A stretch of 64,000 bases of DNA from Planococcus donghaensis MPA1U2 (GTDB lineage: Bacteria; Bacillota; Bacilli; Bacillales_A; Planococcaceae). The stretch lies in NCBI RefSeq assembly GCF_000189395.1, contig NZ_AEPB01000057.1, forward strand, positions 1 through 64,000. The letters run 5' to 3'. Under the pieces are notes generated by a model. That model was not told the origin of the DNA. It worked only from the letters and a program-made list of their open reading frames with translations, and ran no database searches. A program made the translations under genes and the position numbers. Within the stretch, counting starts at the first letter, position 1. Each line of letters opens with the position of its first letter. Positions 1 to 8,728 of the stretch are shown here, one piece after another.

Positions 1-2
1 AC

Positions 3-140
3 GGCACGTTGACGAAAGAAGAAGCTCAGACTCAGCTTGAAGCACTTGATGTCGAACTTCCTAAACAACGCGGTGGGGCTAAAGAGCACCGTGGAGAACG
101 CGATAATACAAACGACGAAACTTCTGACGAAGGCTTGTAA
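3..140 (+). CDS. C-terminal end of an unidentified protein (5' end outside window)
   Basis: The plus-strand frame is open from the window edge to a TAA at 138-140 and gives the last 45 residues of a protein. The visible part starts GTLTKEEAQTQLEALDVELP and continues into a very polar tail rich in Gly, Arg, Asp, Glu and Asn. The LTKEEA helix resembles the 'tolerance/EF-hand-like' helices of small secreted Bacillota proteins such as DUF2680, but this is only suggestive. A strong terminator follows 10 bp after the stop, which supports the frame being real. Function is unknown. Confidence 0.6.
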   Translation, partial: GTLTKEEAQTQLEALDVELPKQRGGAKEHRGERDNTNDETSDEGL

Positions 141-150
141 AAATAAGAAA

Positions 151-182
151 ACTCGGTACCTTTGGGTGCCGAGTTTTTTTTT
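151..182. terminator. Rho-independent terminator, probably bidirectional
   Basis: A 10-bp stem (ACTCGGTACC with GGTGCCGAGT, one G-T pair) with a TTTG loop is followed by nine T on the plus strand and preceded by an A-rich run. It lies between two convergent genes and can serve both. Confidence 0.9.
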
Positions 183-216
183 GGAGATATGGATTGCGAC
201 ATGCTGAAAAAGCTAT

Positions 217-1296
217 TCAAGTCTCTGGCCACTTAAAACCTCCATAATAATATCGTGTCTTAATTTGACTGAGATCATATTCCCATTCTGTAATCGCATG
301 TCGGTATTTTTGTTCCCCATTTTTTTGTTTTTTTCTTAACCTCACATTTGCGCTAATAATGTATACTACTTTTTTTAGTCCTATTGCTGGAATCGCTCTT
401 CTAATCGCTTCCCATCGTTCTTCTCTTGTAGAGCCACTAATTCGATAACCGATTTTATTCAATTCACTTTGCTCACTAAATAACGAATCTTCAATAGAAG
501 CAAGTGATGCAGACGAATTCGTGTCCACTGAGTTCCATTGACCTGTCTTTTCAGCACTTTTCTTTTCTTGGGAAGCATTCTTGATATTCGTAATTTGGCG
601 ATACTTGAGTACTAGTGGGGAATATCTTGCAGATAACTTTTCAAATTGCTCTTTAACCATATAAATTTCTTTAAGCAATACATCAACAAAAATATTTTCC
701 ACTTCTGTATACAAATATATTTCACGAGAGCTTTTCGTTTCATATAATGGCAGAATAGCTTTTCGTCCGACTAAATTATATTTTCTTATGAATGTCTCTA
801 GAACTGCGTTGTCGATAACATTAATTTTGTAACGATAAATGGCAGGTTTTAATGAGTCATTTAATTCTGTAAGGTCAGTTGTAGCAGATTCGTTTTCGGA
901 TGTAGAATTCTCATAATAAGTCTTTTCACGTTTTTTCTTTTCAGTTGCTGCCGACAGCTCATTTCTAACTTGTAACAAGGTCTTTTCCCACTCATCTTCC
1001 TTAGCAGGTTTATTAACTGCTATATCAGCACGCGCTTCTTCTTTAACTACTTTTTTTATAGGTTTAGGTAAAGGATTATTTTGTTGTTTAGATACTTCTA
1101 AGTCTAAACGTACTTGAAGCTGCAGATTTTCCCCTTCACGTTTTTTCAACTTTGTTTTTAGCTCTTGTATTTTTTCCTCTTGCCGTTTTATTACTTCTTT
1201 TTGACTTTTAATCGTTGTTTCGTATCCAGCTATTACTTTCTTAATTTCTAATTCAGCTGCCATAACAGTTTCTAAAATTCTCGTTTTAAAATCCAT
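217..1296 (-). CDS. Hypothetical coiled-coil protein, 359 aa
   Basis: The family is not recognised. The start ATG has a good site (GAGGAAGG, about 10 bp upstream). Residues about 12-70 are a Lys/Glu-rich heptad segment that should form a coiled coil. Residues 75-150 are low-complexity and charged. A globular segment from about 150 to 250 contains aromatic-rich helices. The C-terminal 70 residues (ERWEAIRRAIPAIGLKKVVY, then a basic stretch, ending GGFKWPET) form a second compact basic domain that could bind nucleic acid; that is inference. There are no membrane segments. The gene is monocistronic, between the terminator at 151-182 and the one at 1409-1455. Confidence 0.75.
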   Translation of the reverse strand: MDFKTRILETVMAAELEIKKVIAGYETTIKSQKEVIKRQEEKIQELKTKLKKREGENLQLQVRLDLEVSKQQNNPLPKPIKKVVKEEARADIAVNKPAKEDEWEKTLLQVRNELSAATEKKKREKTYYENSTSENESATTDLTELNDSLKPAIYRYKINVIDNAVLETFIRKYNLVGRKAILPLYETKSSREIYLYTEVENIFVDVLLKEIYMVKEQFEKLSARYSPLVLKYRQITNIKNASQEKKSAEKTGQWNSVDTNSSASLASIEDSLFSEQSELNKIGYRISGSTREERWEAIRRAIPAIGLKKVVYIISANVRLRKKQKNGEQKYRHAITEWEYDLSQIKTRYYYGGFKWPET

Positions 1297-1408
1297 AGTT
1301 GGTTTCCTTCCTCTACTGAAATGGATATATTATACAACTACATATATAGTAGCATATGTTTATATCGTTCGGATCTCAGAATAAGCAAGCTTCTATTTAG
1401 AAATTAAA

Positions 1409-1455
1409 AAAACTTCTATTTCCCAAGATGTTCACTCTCAGGAAATAGAAGTTTT
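1409..1455 (-). terminator. Terminator of the alcohol dehydrogenase operon
   Basis: A 14-15 bp stem (AAAACTTCTATTTCC with its complement at 1441-1455) and a 17-nt loop are followed on the minus strand by a run of T into TTAAT. It lies 35 bp after the stop of the iron alcohol dehydrogenase gene. The rest of 1297-1489 shows nothing else clear. Confidence 0.85.
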
Positions 1456-1489
1456 ATGTACTACATTCAATTTAGTTAATACGCAAGCT

Positions 1490-2665
1490 TTACTTTTCTA
1501 CAACTTCGCCTTTATAAGCTGCTTGGTAAATCGCGAAAATGTCTTCTCTCTCCAATGGCATTGGACTTCTTGCCAAAATTCTCTTTTGCTTAATGCCATC
1601 ATCCGCAAGACTATCCAAAACGTCTTCTTGAATGCCAAATTCCTTTAATGACAATGGAATTCCGACATCAGCTACTAATTTTTTCAGTTCTTCAATGCAC
1701 TTTAGTGAAGCTTCTTCTTGAGACAACTGATTCGAACTAAAGCCCATCGCTTCTAAAATATCTTTCATTCTTTTTTCACAGCTTTGGCGAATATAGCCCA
1801 TGACGTACGGTAATAGAACAGCATTCGATTCGCCATGTGAAATGTGAAATTGCCCGCCTAAAGGATACGCTAACGCATGAACGCCCGCTACGCCCGCATT
1901 GAAAAATGATAAACCAGCTAAATAACTGCCATAGCTCATATCCATACGCGCTTCTTTATTTTCTCCATCTGCTACAGCCGTTCGAATAGAGCCACTAATT
2001 AAACGGATTGCTTGCAAGGCAAGTGCATCAGTCACTGGGTTCGCATTCTTGGAAACATAGGCTTCAATCGCATGTGTTAACGCATCAATCCCTGTAGCAG
2101 CCGTTACTTTTGGAGGCAACGATGTTGTTAATGCTGGATCCACTATGGCGACATCTGGTAACAGATAGTCATGCGTTACCACATCTTTTGAGGACTCCAA
2201 CGACAGCACCGAAATATTGGTCACTTCTGAACCTGTTCCAGATGTTGTAGGGATCAATATTTTTGGTATGCCCTTATGAGTTAACGAACGACTCCCCGTT
2301 AAGTTCAAGTAGTCAGCAACTTTCCCTTCATGTGTTGCGAGAACTCCGGCCAATTTAGCTAAGTCGAGTGCACTCCCTCCGCCTAACCCAATTACTAGAT
2401 CAAATTTATGTTCTCTCGTGAAAGCGACTAGTTTCTCTCCTACTTCTAATGGAGGCTCCGGAACCACTTCTGTATAAACACTTGTTTTCCACCCTTGCGC
2501 TTGAAGCGGTTCAATAATTTTATTGGTCATCCCCAATTCTTCTAGAAGTGGATCTGTCACTATTAAAATATTGCTGGCATTTAAGCGTTCTACCTCACTT
2601 ACCAAATGCTCTAATGAATTCCAACCTGTATAACTGATCGGCACAAACGTTATTTTGTTTGACAC
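1490..2665 (-). CDS. Iron-containing alcohol dehydrogenase (group III)
   Basis: A 391-aa NAD(P)-dependent dehydrogenase that interconverts a primary alcohol and an aldehyde. It has the cofactor loop GLGGGS (about 94-99), TTSGTGSE (140-147) and the four expected metal ligands D194, H198, H263 and H277, at the same spacing as FucO. Start: the GTG at 2665 lies 8 bp after AAGGAG, whereas the upstream GTG overlaps that site. It is the last gene of the permease-ALDH-ADH operon (44 bp after the aldehyde dehydrogenase). The alcohol could be a hydroxy acid such as 4-hydroxybutyrate or a diol; the sequence does not say. Family is sure, substrate is not. Confidence 0.93.
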   Translation of the reverse strand: MSNKITFVPISYTGWNSLEHLVSEVERLNASNILIVTDPLLEELGMTNKIIEPLQAQGWKTSVYTEVVPEPPLEVGEKLVAFTREHKFDLVIGLGGGSALDLAKLAGVLATHEGKVADYLNLTGSRSLTHKGIPKILIPTTSGTGSEVTNISVLSLESSKDVVTHDYLLPDVAIVDPALTTSLPPKVTAATGIDALTHAIEAYVSKNANPVTDALALQAIRLISGSIRTAVADGENKEARMDMSYGSYLAGLSFFNAGVAGVHALAYPLGGQFHISHGESNAVLLPYVMGYIRQSCEKRMKDILEAMGFSSNQLSQEEASLKCIEELKKLVADVGIPLSLKEFGIQEDVLDSLADDGIKQKRILARSPMPLEREDIFAIYQAAYKGEVVEK

Positions 2666-2709
2666 TGTAAACACTCCTTATCAAATATCATACATACAAA
2701 AAGGGCTTT

Positions 2710-4131
2710 TTAAGATTGATTCCAAATGACGAGTTTCATTTCAGTCATTTCCTCAATCGTATACTTCAGTCCTTCTTTACCATTGCCGCTTTCTTTTACT
2801 CCACCATACGGCATTTGGTCCACTCGGAATGTCGGAATATCGTTGATAAGTACGCCGCCAACTTGCAGCTTTTTAGATGCATTGAACGCGGTCTTAATAT
2901 CATTGGTGAAAATACCCGCTTGTAAACCGTAATCAGAGTTGTTGATTTCACTTATGCCTTGCTCAACTGATTGGATTGAGTTGACGATTACAATAGGCGC
3001 AAACACTTCTTGGCAAGAAACTTTCGAATCGGCAGCGACTTGGGTAAGGATAGTCGGTTGGAATACTTCATCTTCAACTTTTCCTCCAATGACTAACTTC
3101 GCTCCTTCAGCAACAGCTTCTTGTACCCACGTTTCAGCTCGTTGTTGCTCTTCTTTAGAAATCATAGCTGAAATTTCTGTTGTCGGATCCAGTGGATCTC
3201 CAACTTTCAGTTTTGCCGTCGCTTCTTTAAAACGAGTAAGAAACTCTTCGATTAAACTTTCCATTATATAAATCCGCTGCAACGAAATGCATACTTGTCC
3301 TTGGTTTGAAAAAGATCCAATGACAACCTTTTCAATCACCACATCCATGTCTACACCTTCATCAATAATAAGCCCTGAATTTGAACCCAGTTCTAACGCT
3401 ACTTTTTTCAATCCAGCTTTGTCTCGAATGCCTTTACCGACAGCTGGGCTCCCTGTAAAAGTAATCATTTTTACTTTTTCACTTTCAACTAAAACGTCCC
3501 CAACCGTTTTCCCACTGCCTGTCACCAAATTAAAAGCACCTTTTGGTAAATCTGTTTGGTCCAATAATTCTGCCAGTAGAAAAGCAGATAATGGGGTTTG
3601 AGAAGCAGGTTTTAAAACTACTGTATTTCCTGAAGCAATAGCCGGTCCGATTTTATGTGCTACTAGATTTTGTGGAAAGTTAAACGGTGTTATGGCAGCT
3701 ACAACACCTATCGGTTCTCGTAATGTATAGGCTAAGCGATTGCTTCCGCCTTTTGCTGCATCCATTGGAACCATTTCGCCAGTTAAGCGCTTTGCTTCTT
3801 CTGCTGCAAATTTATACGTTTCAATTGTGCGATCCACTTCGCCTAGCGCATACTTTAGTGGCTTTGCGGATTCTAGTGAAATAAGTTTTGCTGCTCTTTC
3901 TCTATGTTCGATAAATAATGCAACCAATTGTTCAAGAATTTCTGCCCGTTGATACGCCGTCAAATTTGTCATTTCTTCACTAGAATTTGTGGCAGCATCA
4001 ATAGCCTTTTCTACATCTTCTTTTGACGCTTTTGGAATGTCTCCAATTTTTTCATTTGAATACGGTGAAAACAGCTCAACATAGTCAGTAGTCTCTACCC
4101 ATTGCTTATCAATGTAAAGATTCTTTTTCAT
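2710..4131 (-). CDS. NAD(P)-dependent aldehyde dehydrogenase
   Basis: A 473-aa aldehyde dehydrogenase of the GapN/succinate-semialdehyde/lactaldehyde branch. Catalytic residues visible (numbered from this start) are N151 (TPFNFP), K174 (LKPAS), E247 (ALELGSNS) and the nucleophile C281 (NQGQVC). Start: the ATG at 4131 lies 9 bp after AAAGG; the ATG three codons upstream is too close to that site. It probably oxidises the aldehyde made by the downstream iron alcohol dehydrogenase to the acid, so the operon would turn an alcohol into a carboxylate. The natural substrate is unknown; phosphono- or sulfo-aldehydes are also possible because related enzymes act on them. Confidence 0.93.
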   Translation of the reverse strand: MKKNLYIDKQWVETTDYVELFSPYSNEKIGDIPKASKEDVEKAIDAATNSSEEMTNLTAYQRAEILEQLVALFIEHRERAAKLISLESAKPLKYALGEVDRTIETYKFAAEEAKRLTGEMVPMDAAKGGSNRLAYTLREPIGVVAAITPFNFPQNLVAHKIGPAIASGNTVVLKPASQTPLSAFLLAELLDQTDLPKGAFNLVTGSGKTVGDVLVESEKVKMITFTGSPAVGKGIRDKAGLKKVALELGSNSGLIIDEGVDMDVVIEKVVIGSFSNQGQVCISLQRIYIMESLIEEFLTRFKEATAKLKVGDPLDPTTEISAMISKEEQQRAETWVQEAVAEGAKLVIGGKVEDEVFQPTILTQVAADSKVSCQEVFAPIVIVNSIQSVEQGISEINNSDYGLQAGIFTNDIKTAFNASKKLQVGGVLINDIPTFRVDQMPYGGVKESGNGKEGLKYTIEEMTEMKLVIWNQS

Positions 4132-4148
4132 GCGGTACATCCTTTCCT

Positions 4149-5546
4149 TTATAAAACAGAAGTTTCTTCTTTAACTTGTAAAGGTACATCTTTCGTAAAT
4201 GTTTTGTCTGATTCATTCTTAAAGAAGTCTTTTCCGTAGATCAATAAACATAAGACGATCCCTATCGCGAAAGCCCAAGCTGCTCCTTTGATGACTAAAA
4301 CCGCTCCAATAATTCCTGCGATTCCTAAGTCACTTTGGCTTCTTGCTTCTAAAATACCAACTTTCACACTGACATAGCCTTGAATCAGAAGTGTTAAAGC
4401 AAGTGCTACACCTAGAATTGGTTGAACTAAACTTACAATCGGTAATAATAGTAAGCCGGTATTAGTTCCCCAACGGAATGAACCAGCACCACCAATAAAG
4501 GAATCCATCGCTTTTCTTCCGTCTTTAAATCGTTGAACCAGTACCACTTGCATAGCAGCCCATAGCGGACCTGCCATCGTAACATCGGGTCCAAGGATAC
4601 TCATTGCAGAGTTTCTTGTTCCAAAAATCAAATGCGCACGATTCGCATTGTAATCAATTTTTTCGTCATCACGAGATAAATCTGCTTCTTTTACTAAAGC
4701 CTTTGTTTGCAAAACGTCACCAAACAATACGATATACGCTGCAAACACAGTTGGAATGCCTGTTATAAACAGCATTAATGGTGGGAAGCCTAAGCCGAAA
4801 ACCGTGTAACCCGTCCACAAACCGATGAAATCGGGAGAGCTAATTCCCCACTCAATTGTTGGCCAAGGAGCTTCACCAAACAGTGGTGCAATAACAATTG
4901 CGATAATAATGATTGGGAAAATACCGAGCTTGCCGATTGTTCCCCATAAATTATTCGTTAGTTTCAGCTTGGTAAAATGTTTAGAGAAAAGTAAATAAAA
5001 ACCGATGCCTACAGCAATCGAAATCGTCCAAGGATACGTTTCAAAACGACCTCCTACTTCGAAAATAGAAGCAACTGCCGCAAAACCAGCACCTAATATA
5101 ATGCCTGATCTAATCGCAGACGGAATACTTGATACTACTTTAGAAGCTAATCCGGTAGATCCTAAGAAAATGGCAAACAACCCTAAGGTCAATTGAAATG
5201 CGATTAAAGCATGTACCCTTTCTGGACCTTCTGGAAATTGAAGACAATACAGCATAATGAGTGGAATGGCTGGTGTAATCCATCCCGGTATTGTCGGATC
5301 TCCTAGAAGATGATGCAATAAATAAAAGACGCCATTTAACATGACAATCGCTAATGCAACTTCAAACGACATTCCAAGTAATTCTATCAATAACGGAATG
5401 GCTGCCAAATCAACTGCACACATCAACAAGCCTTGTACATAATCTGGCCATTCGAATCGGTAATGAATAAACGGCAAACGAATTTTAAAAGGACCAGCTG
5501 GAATATACGGCGATTCTTCACCAAACTTTCGATTTTTCCATTTCAT
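4149..5546 (-). CDS. Permease of the uracil/xanthine (NCS2) or SulP-like fold
   Basis: A 465-aa polytopic membrane protein with about 12-14 hydrophobic segments beginning near residue 35. The pattern of Pro- and Gly-rich half-helices (for example PSAIRSGIILGAGFAAVASI and the long helix around LGFPPLMLFITGIP) fits the 7+7 inverted-repeat UraA/SulP fold. The start has AGGGGAT 8 bp upstream. It is the first gene after the operator and promoter region and stands 17 bp before the aldehyde dehydrogenase, so it should import the substrate of the two dehydrogenases. Anion or nucleobase-like substrates are typical of the fold; which one applies here is not visible. Confidence 0.8.
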   Translation of the reverse strand: MKWKNRKFGEESPYIPAGPFKIRLPFIHYRFEWPDYVQGLLMCAVDLAAIPLLIELLGMSFEVALAIVMLNGVFYLLHHLLGDPTIPGWITPAIPLIMLYCLQFPEGPERVHALIAFQLTLGLFAIFLGSTGLASKVVSSIPSAIRSGIILGAGFAAVASIFEVGGRFETYPWTISIAVGIGFYLLFSKHFTKLKLTNNLWGTIGKLGIFPIIIIAIVIAPLFGEAPWPTIEWGISSPDFIGLWTGYTVFGLGFPPLMLFITGIPTVFAAYIVLFGDVLQTKALVKEADLSRDDEKIDYNANRAHLIFGTRNSAMSILGPDVTMAGPLWAAMQVVLVQRFKDGRKAMDSFIGGAGSFRWGTNTGLLLLPIVSLVQPILGVALALTLLIQGYVSVKVGILEARSQSDLGIAGIIGAVLVIKGAAWAFAIGIVLCLLIYGKDFFKNESDKTFTKDVPLQVKEETSVL

Positions 5547-5579
5547 AACATATCCCCTATCTCTTTGTTAGTAGCGTTC

Positions 5580-5607
5580 TTTACAAATCCCCTGGATTCC
5601 TTGTCAA
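5580..5607 (-). promoter_or_regulatory. Predicted sigma-A promoter of the permease-ALDH-ADH operon
   Basis: On the minus strand a perfect TTGACA (5602-5607) is followed after 16 bp by TGTAAA (4 of 6 to TATAAT) at 5580-5585. The proximal operator palindrome ends exactly one base upstream of the -35 box, which fits control by the neighbouring LacI-type protein. Confidence 0.65.
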
Positions 5608-5627
5608 AAATGGAAGCGTAACCATTT
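5608..5627. promoter_or_regulatory. LacI-type operator O1 (imperfect palindrome)
   Basis: AAATGGAAGCGTAACCATTT is a 20-bp near-palindrome with the central CG typical of LacI/GalR sites. It abuts the -35 box of the operon promoter and shares both ends with the perfect site at 5638-5657. Confidence 0.75.
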
Positions 5628-5637
5628 ATGATTAAAA

Positions 5638-5657
5638 AAATGGTTACGTAACCATTT
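5638..5657. promoter_or_regulatory. LacI-type operator O2 (perfect palindrome)
   Basis: AAATGGTTACGTAACCATTT is a perfect 20-bp palindrome with central CG. Its centre is exactly 30 bp (about three helical turns) from that of O1, so two dimers could bind the same DNA face. It lies just after the regulator's stop codon. Confidence 0.85.
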
Positions 5658-5673
5658 AACTAAAAAAAAGAAC

Positions 5674-6678
5674 TTATGCCTCCTTCTTCTTTTTAATTAT
5701 TGTCTTTCTTTCAAATAGTCTAACAGCTTCTGTTATTTGAACACAAGGTTTATTTTGTTGTTGAATCATCTTAATTAACTTTTCAATCGCAATTCTACCT
5801 AGATCGATAGGTGAAGAAATACCAACGGTCGTTAGATTAATCGAAGCATGTTGTCCAATTTTCACGTTATCAATTCCAATTATGCTAATGTCTTCTGGCA
5901 CCTTATAACCTGCAGAAATATAAAAATCCATCATTTGTATGGCGATGGCATCGGTTGCCGCGCAAATTGCCGTAGGCTTTTCTGAAAGCTCTTCTACCTT
6001 CAAAAAAGTTTGATACAAATTTTCTTTACTTGTCTTCCCAATGAATATCTTTTCTGGATTTATCGCGGCGTTATTTTGTTGAAATGCTTTCAAAAACCCA
6101 TCATAACGACCTTTAAAAGTGCTCATCTCTGTCGGTCCACCAATCCAGCAAATCTCTTTATGATTAAGTGAAAACAAATAATCTGTCGCCAAATAGCCTG
6201 CCTGCTCGTTATCCATTTCCACAAAATTTTTGTTATTTTCGTGTTTTCTATTGTACAGAATAAATGGAATTCCTGATTTCTCTAACTTCTCAAACACTGG
6301 ATCTTCCAATAAAACCGATGACAAAATAATGCCATCCACTTTCTTTTCAAAAATAGCGTTATAAATCTCCTCTATATTTTCGTCATTAGAAAAATGAACA
6401 TTTATTTTAAATCCATTTTCATTTGCATAGTTAACAATTGATGTTGTCGTTTCAACAAAAAACGGATTGTACAAAGGCCCTGAAATAAGCGCAATCGTAT
6501 CGCTCTTTTTTTGTACAAGAGATCTCGCATTGCCGTCTGGAATATAATTCAATTCATCGATTGCAGCCATTACTTTTCTATATGTCGGCTCTTTTACTAA
6601 ATGAGGTGTATTTACGACGCGTGATACGGTCGTTTGTGAAACACCTGCATATTTTGCCACATCTTTTGACGATACCAT
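5674..6678 (-). CDS. LacI/GalR-family transcriptional regulator of the downstream operon
   Basis: A 334-aa regulator with an N-terminal helix-turn-helix (residues 4-25, VAKYAGVSQTTVSRVVNTP), a hinge helix near 48-56 and a periplasmic-binding-protein-like effector domain from about 60. The start has GGAG 8 bp upstream. It is encoded directly upstream of the permease, with both operators in the 127-bp gap, so it most likely represses the operon until the transported substrate or its product binds. The effector is unknown. The 231 bp upstream of the gene holds its promoter region and the terminator of the next gene; no copy of the operator was seen there, so autoregulation is not supported. Confidence 0.93.
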   Translation of the reverse strand: MVSSKDVAKYAGVSQTTVSRVVNTPHLVKEPTYRKVMAAIDELNYIPDGNARSLVQKKSDTIALISGPLYNPFFVETTTSIVNYANENGFKINVHFSNDENIEEIYNAIFEKKVDGIILSSVLLEDPVFEKLEKSGIPFILYNRKHENNKNFVEMDNEQAGYLATDYLFSLNHKEICWIGGPTEMSTFKGRYDGFLKAFQQNNAAINPEKIFIGKTSKENLYQTFLKVEELSEKPTAICAATDAIAIQMMDFYISAGYKVPEDISIIGIDNVKIGQHASINLTTVGISSPIDLGRIAIEKLIKMIQQQNKPCVQITEAVRLFERKTIIKKKKEA

Positions 6679-6836
6679 TTTGATTCTCCGACCTTCCTCT
6701 ACAAATTCTACCTAACTCTTACTTTATATGTATTACTTAAAGCTAGTTGATTTCTAAGAGATTTTCAACTTAAATCGAATTTTCTTTTTCTAATTTTTGT
6801 TCTATGTATACTCATAGCTATTGCTTTACTAGAGCT

Positions 6837-6883
6837 AAAAAAATGCAGCACTTTGCGATAGATCATCACAAAGTGCTGCATTT
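6837..6883 (-). terminator. Terminator of the monooxygenase/PfpI operon
   Basis: A perfect 15-bp stem (AAATGCAGCACTTTG with its complement, 6841-6855 and 6869-6883) and a 13-nt loop are followed by a T-run on the minus strand. It lies 27 bp after the stop codon at 6910. Confidence 0.9.
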
Positions 6884-6909
6884 AGTAATTATGAAATTTT
6901 ATGAATCGT

Positions 6910-7194
6910 TTAGACGGTCTTTAACTTAAAAACTTCGCGTCTTTCAACCAAGTCCGCCGTGTTAGTCCGGTATTCTTGGTAATGACTAGACGCGACATGA
7001 CTCTCTAACGCGTCTTTGTCTTTCCACTCTTCGTGAAGGACAAACGTGTCGTCTTCAATTGATTGATGGAGAACATAGTTTACGCAACCCGCTTCTGCTC
7101 GGGAAGCTTCTAGAACTTTGTTCAATTCCGTCAATAATTGATCTTCCATGTTTTCTTTTGGCTTTAGAATCGCAGTAATGACGATTGATTCCAT
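6910..7194 (-). CDS. Antibiotic-biosynthesis monooxygenase (ABM) domain protein, YgiN-like
   Basis: A 94-aa single-domain protein of the dimeric alpha-beta barrel ABM family, at the usual length. It shows the expected order: a first strand (ESIVITAILKPK), a helix with AGCVNYVLHQ, the strand FVLHEEWKD and the SSHYQEY helix. Relatives are cofactor-free quinol monooxygenases or heme/quinone stress proteins. It follows the DJ-1/PfpI gene by 3 bp and shares its terminator, so the two are co-transcribed, which suggests a joint role against electrophile or quinone stress (inference). Confidence 0.88.
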   Translation of the reverse strand: MESIVITAILKPKENMEDQLLTELNKVLEASRAEAGCVNYVLHQSIEDDTFVLHEEWKDKDALESHVASSHYQEYRTNTADLVERREVFKLKTV

Positions 7195-7197
7195 TGC

Positions 7198-7875
7198 TTA
7201 GTTGTCCTTGTTGTTTCTTTTATCTAACGCTTTAACCAATTCGTCTGCTAACTCTTCAGCAGAAAACGGATCGCGCCCAGTTACTAATTGCTCGTTGCCC
7301 CATACTACTTTGTTTTCAGCACTATAATTAGCGACTTCGTTCATTTTTCCTTCTAGGCTAAATGGTAGAATTTCAGGAAGACCTTCCGGTTCAACCGCTT
7401 CAGGATAACCTGTTACGTCTAAGCCATCAATGATGCTCAAACCATCTGGACGTGTTGTCCAGATTAATGGAGCCGGTCCGTGACATACAGCTGAAACGAT
7501 ATTTCCGTTGTCATAGACGGTGTTAATGATGTCGCGCAGTTCTTGACTTTCAGCCAAGTCATACATAGCCCCGTGGCCTCCAACGATAAATACTACGTCG
7601 TACTCTTGTGCATTTACATCTGAAAGAGCTGTTGTGTTATCCGCTATTCCTGATTCGTACATTTTTTTGTATTTGCCTTCAGGATCGTAATCTTCGCTGA
7701 TGCTGATTTTATCGAGCGTTGGTTTGCCGCCTAGTGGTGAAGCTAGGTCTACTTGATGTCCTGCTTTTTCCAAAATTTCTTTCGGAGCAAATAACTCTTC
7801 AGCCCACCAGCCAGTTTCGTAATTATTTTCTGTATCTTTGTGTCCACTTGATAATACTGCTAATACTTTTGCCAT
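7198..7875 (-). CDS. DJ-1/PfpI-family protein (Hsp31-like, putative glyoxalase III/deglycase)
   Basis: A 225-aa class I glutamine-amidotransferase-like protein. The nucleophile elbow is AVCHGPA with C131 and H132, and the acidic partner is likely E20 or E27 in ETGWWAEEL. GGHGAMYDL (99-107) is the second signature. Length and order match bacterial Hsp31/YajL-type enzymes that detoxify methylglyoxal or act as stress chaperones. The start has a full AGGAGG site. It is the first gene of a two-gene operon with the ABM protein. Confidence 0.92.
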   Translation of the reverse strand: MAKVLAVLSSGHKDTENNYETGWWAEELFAPKEILEKAGHQVDLASPLGGKPTLDKISISEDYDPEGKYKKMYESGIADNTTALSDVNAQEYDVVFIVGGHGAMYDLAESQELRDIINTVYDNGNIVSAVCHGPAPLIWTTRPDGLSIIDGLDVTGYPEAVEPEGLPEILPFSLEGKMNEVANYSAENKVVWGNEQLVTGRDPFSAEELADELVKALDKRNNKDN

Positions 7876-7977
7876 GTTTTGTTTCCTCCTCTGATTGATA
7901 AATCATCCTAATACTAGTTGTTCCCGAATGTTTTGCATTTAAACAAACTGACTAGAGGGACAATTTTAAGACCCCCT

Positions 7978-8499
7978 CTATTTTCGCGATATGCCTTCTA
8001 ACGCACTCTTCGACTTCACCGATTCTTTTTTGATAACAGATATTGAGCCGTCTCCCTCAAGAACAATTGCTTCTACTGCTTCAAAAGAACTTAGACCCTC
8101 TTGACGCAATCTCGCTCTCAAATCCTCTTCCCGTAAGTGTTCTTTCAATAACATTTTTTCATTTAATGCATCTTCGTAGTACAAAAATGTCGGTGTTGCT
8201 TTGATAAAATCTGAAAACCTCCTCGACTTTACTGCTAGTTTTGTGACTATATACTGAAGCAATGTCAACATAATCAACACTACCGCACCGTCAGCAAAAG
8301 AAACTTTTTCGCTTGTGATAATGCTCGACAAAGTTGCACCATATGTGACCGTTATGATGAAATCAAACATATTTACTTTTGCAAGCGACCGTTTTCCAAA
8401 CAAACGAAGCAGCAAGATCAGGAAAGGATATGCCAACAAGCACATAATCGCCACACGCAAAAGACTCTTCCATCCATCAAAGAAGATAGTATCCAGCAT
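7978..8499 (-). CDS. DUF421 (YetF-like) membrane protein
   Basis: A 173-aa protein with two or three N-terminal membrane helices (about 13-34, 45-62 and 68-88) followed by a cytoplasmic domain. The second helix region carries the family signature (LLLRLFGKRSLAKVNMFDFI and TYGATLSS). The C-terminal part (REEDLRARLRQEGLSSFEAV and VLEGDGSISVIKK) is the conserved YetF-type domain. It is slightly shorter than the 210-230 aa relatives. Role unknown; B. subtilis paralogues are linked to membrane or spore stress. It is separated from its neighbours and has its own ribosome binding site. Confidence 0.9.
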   Translation of the reverse strand: MLDTIFFDGWKSLLRVAIMCLLAYPFLILLLRLFGKRSLAKVNMFDFIITVTYGATLSSIITSEKVSFADGAVVLIMLTLLQYIVTKLAVKSRRFSDFIKATPTFLYYEDALNEKMLLKEHLREEDLRARLRQEGLSSFEAVEAIVLEGDGSISVIKKESVKSKSALEGISRK

Positions 8500-8611
8500 C
8501 TTTTCACTCCCTCTCCGAACAGGTTTAAATATAAGATTTCACTCAAAATTTACCCGTTGATACGTGGATTGAAACGAAGGTCATATGACATCTAAACTGG
8601 TGCTCTTCTTA

Positions 8612-8650
8612 TCTTTGGGTGTGAGCCATGCCCAAAGCGGCCAGCGCGAT
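8612..8650. repeat. Partial copy of the GAGCCATGCCCAAAGCG structured repeat
   Basis: GTGAGCCATGCCCAAAGCGG followed by CCAGCGCGA matches the 3' third of the full repeats at 57333, 61367 and 63464. The 5' arm is missing, so it is a decayed or truncated copy. Confidence 0.6.
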
Positions 8651-8664
8651 TTTTTCACAACAAA

Positions 8665-8714
8665 AAAACTGCACCACCCTTGTTAGACACAACTAACAAG
8701 GGTGGTGCAGTTTT
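8665..8714. terminator. Strong terminator after the AbgT gene
   Basis: A perfect 21-22 bp stem built on CTGCACCACCCTTGTTAG and its complement, with a 6-nt loop ACACAA, has T-runs on both sides. It lies 15 bp after the AbgT stop codon on the minus strand. Confidence 0.92.
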
Positions 8715-8728
8715 GATTAATAAATAGT

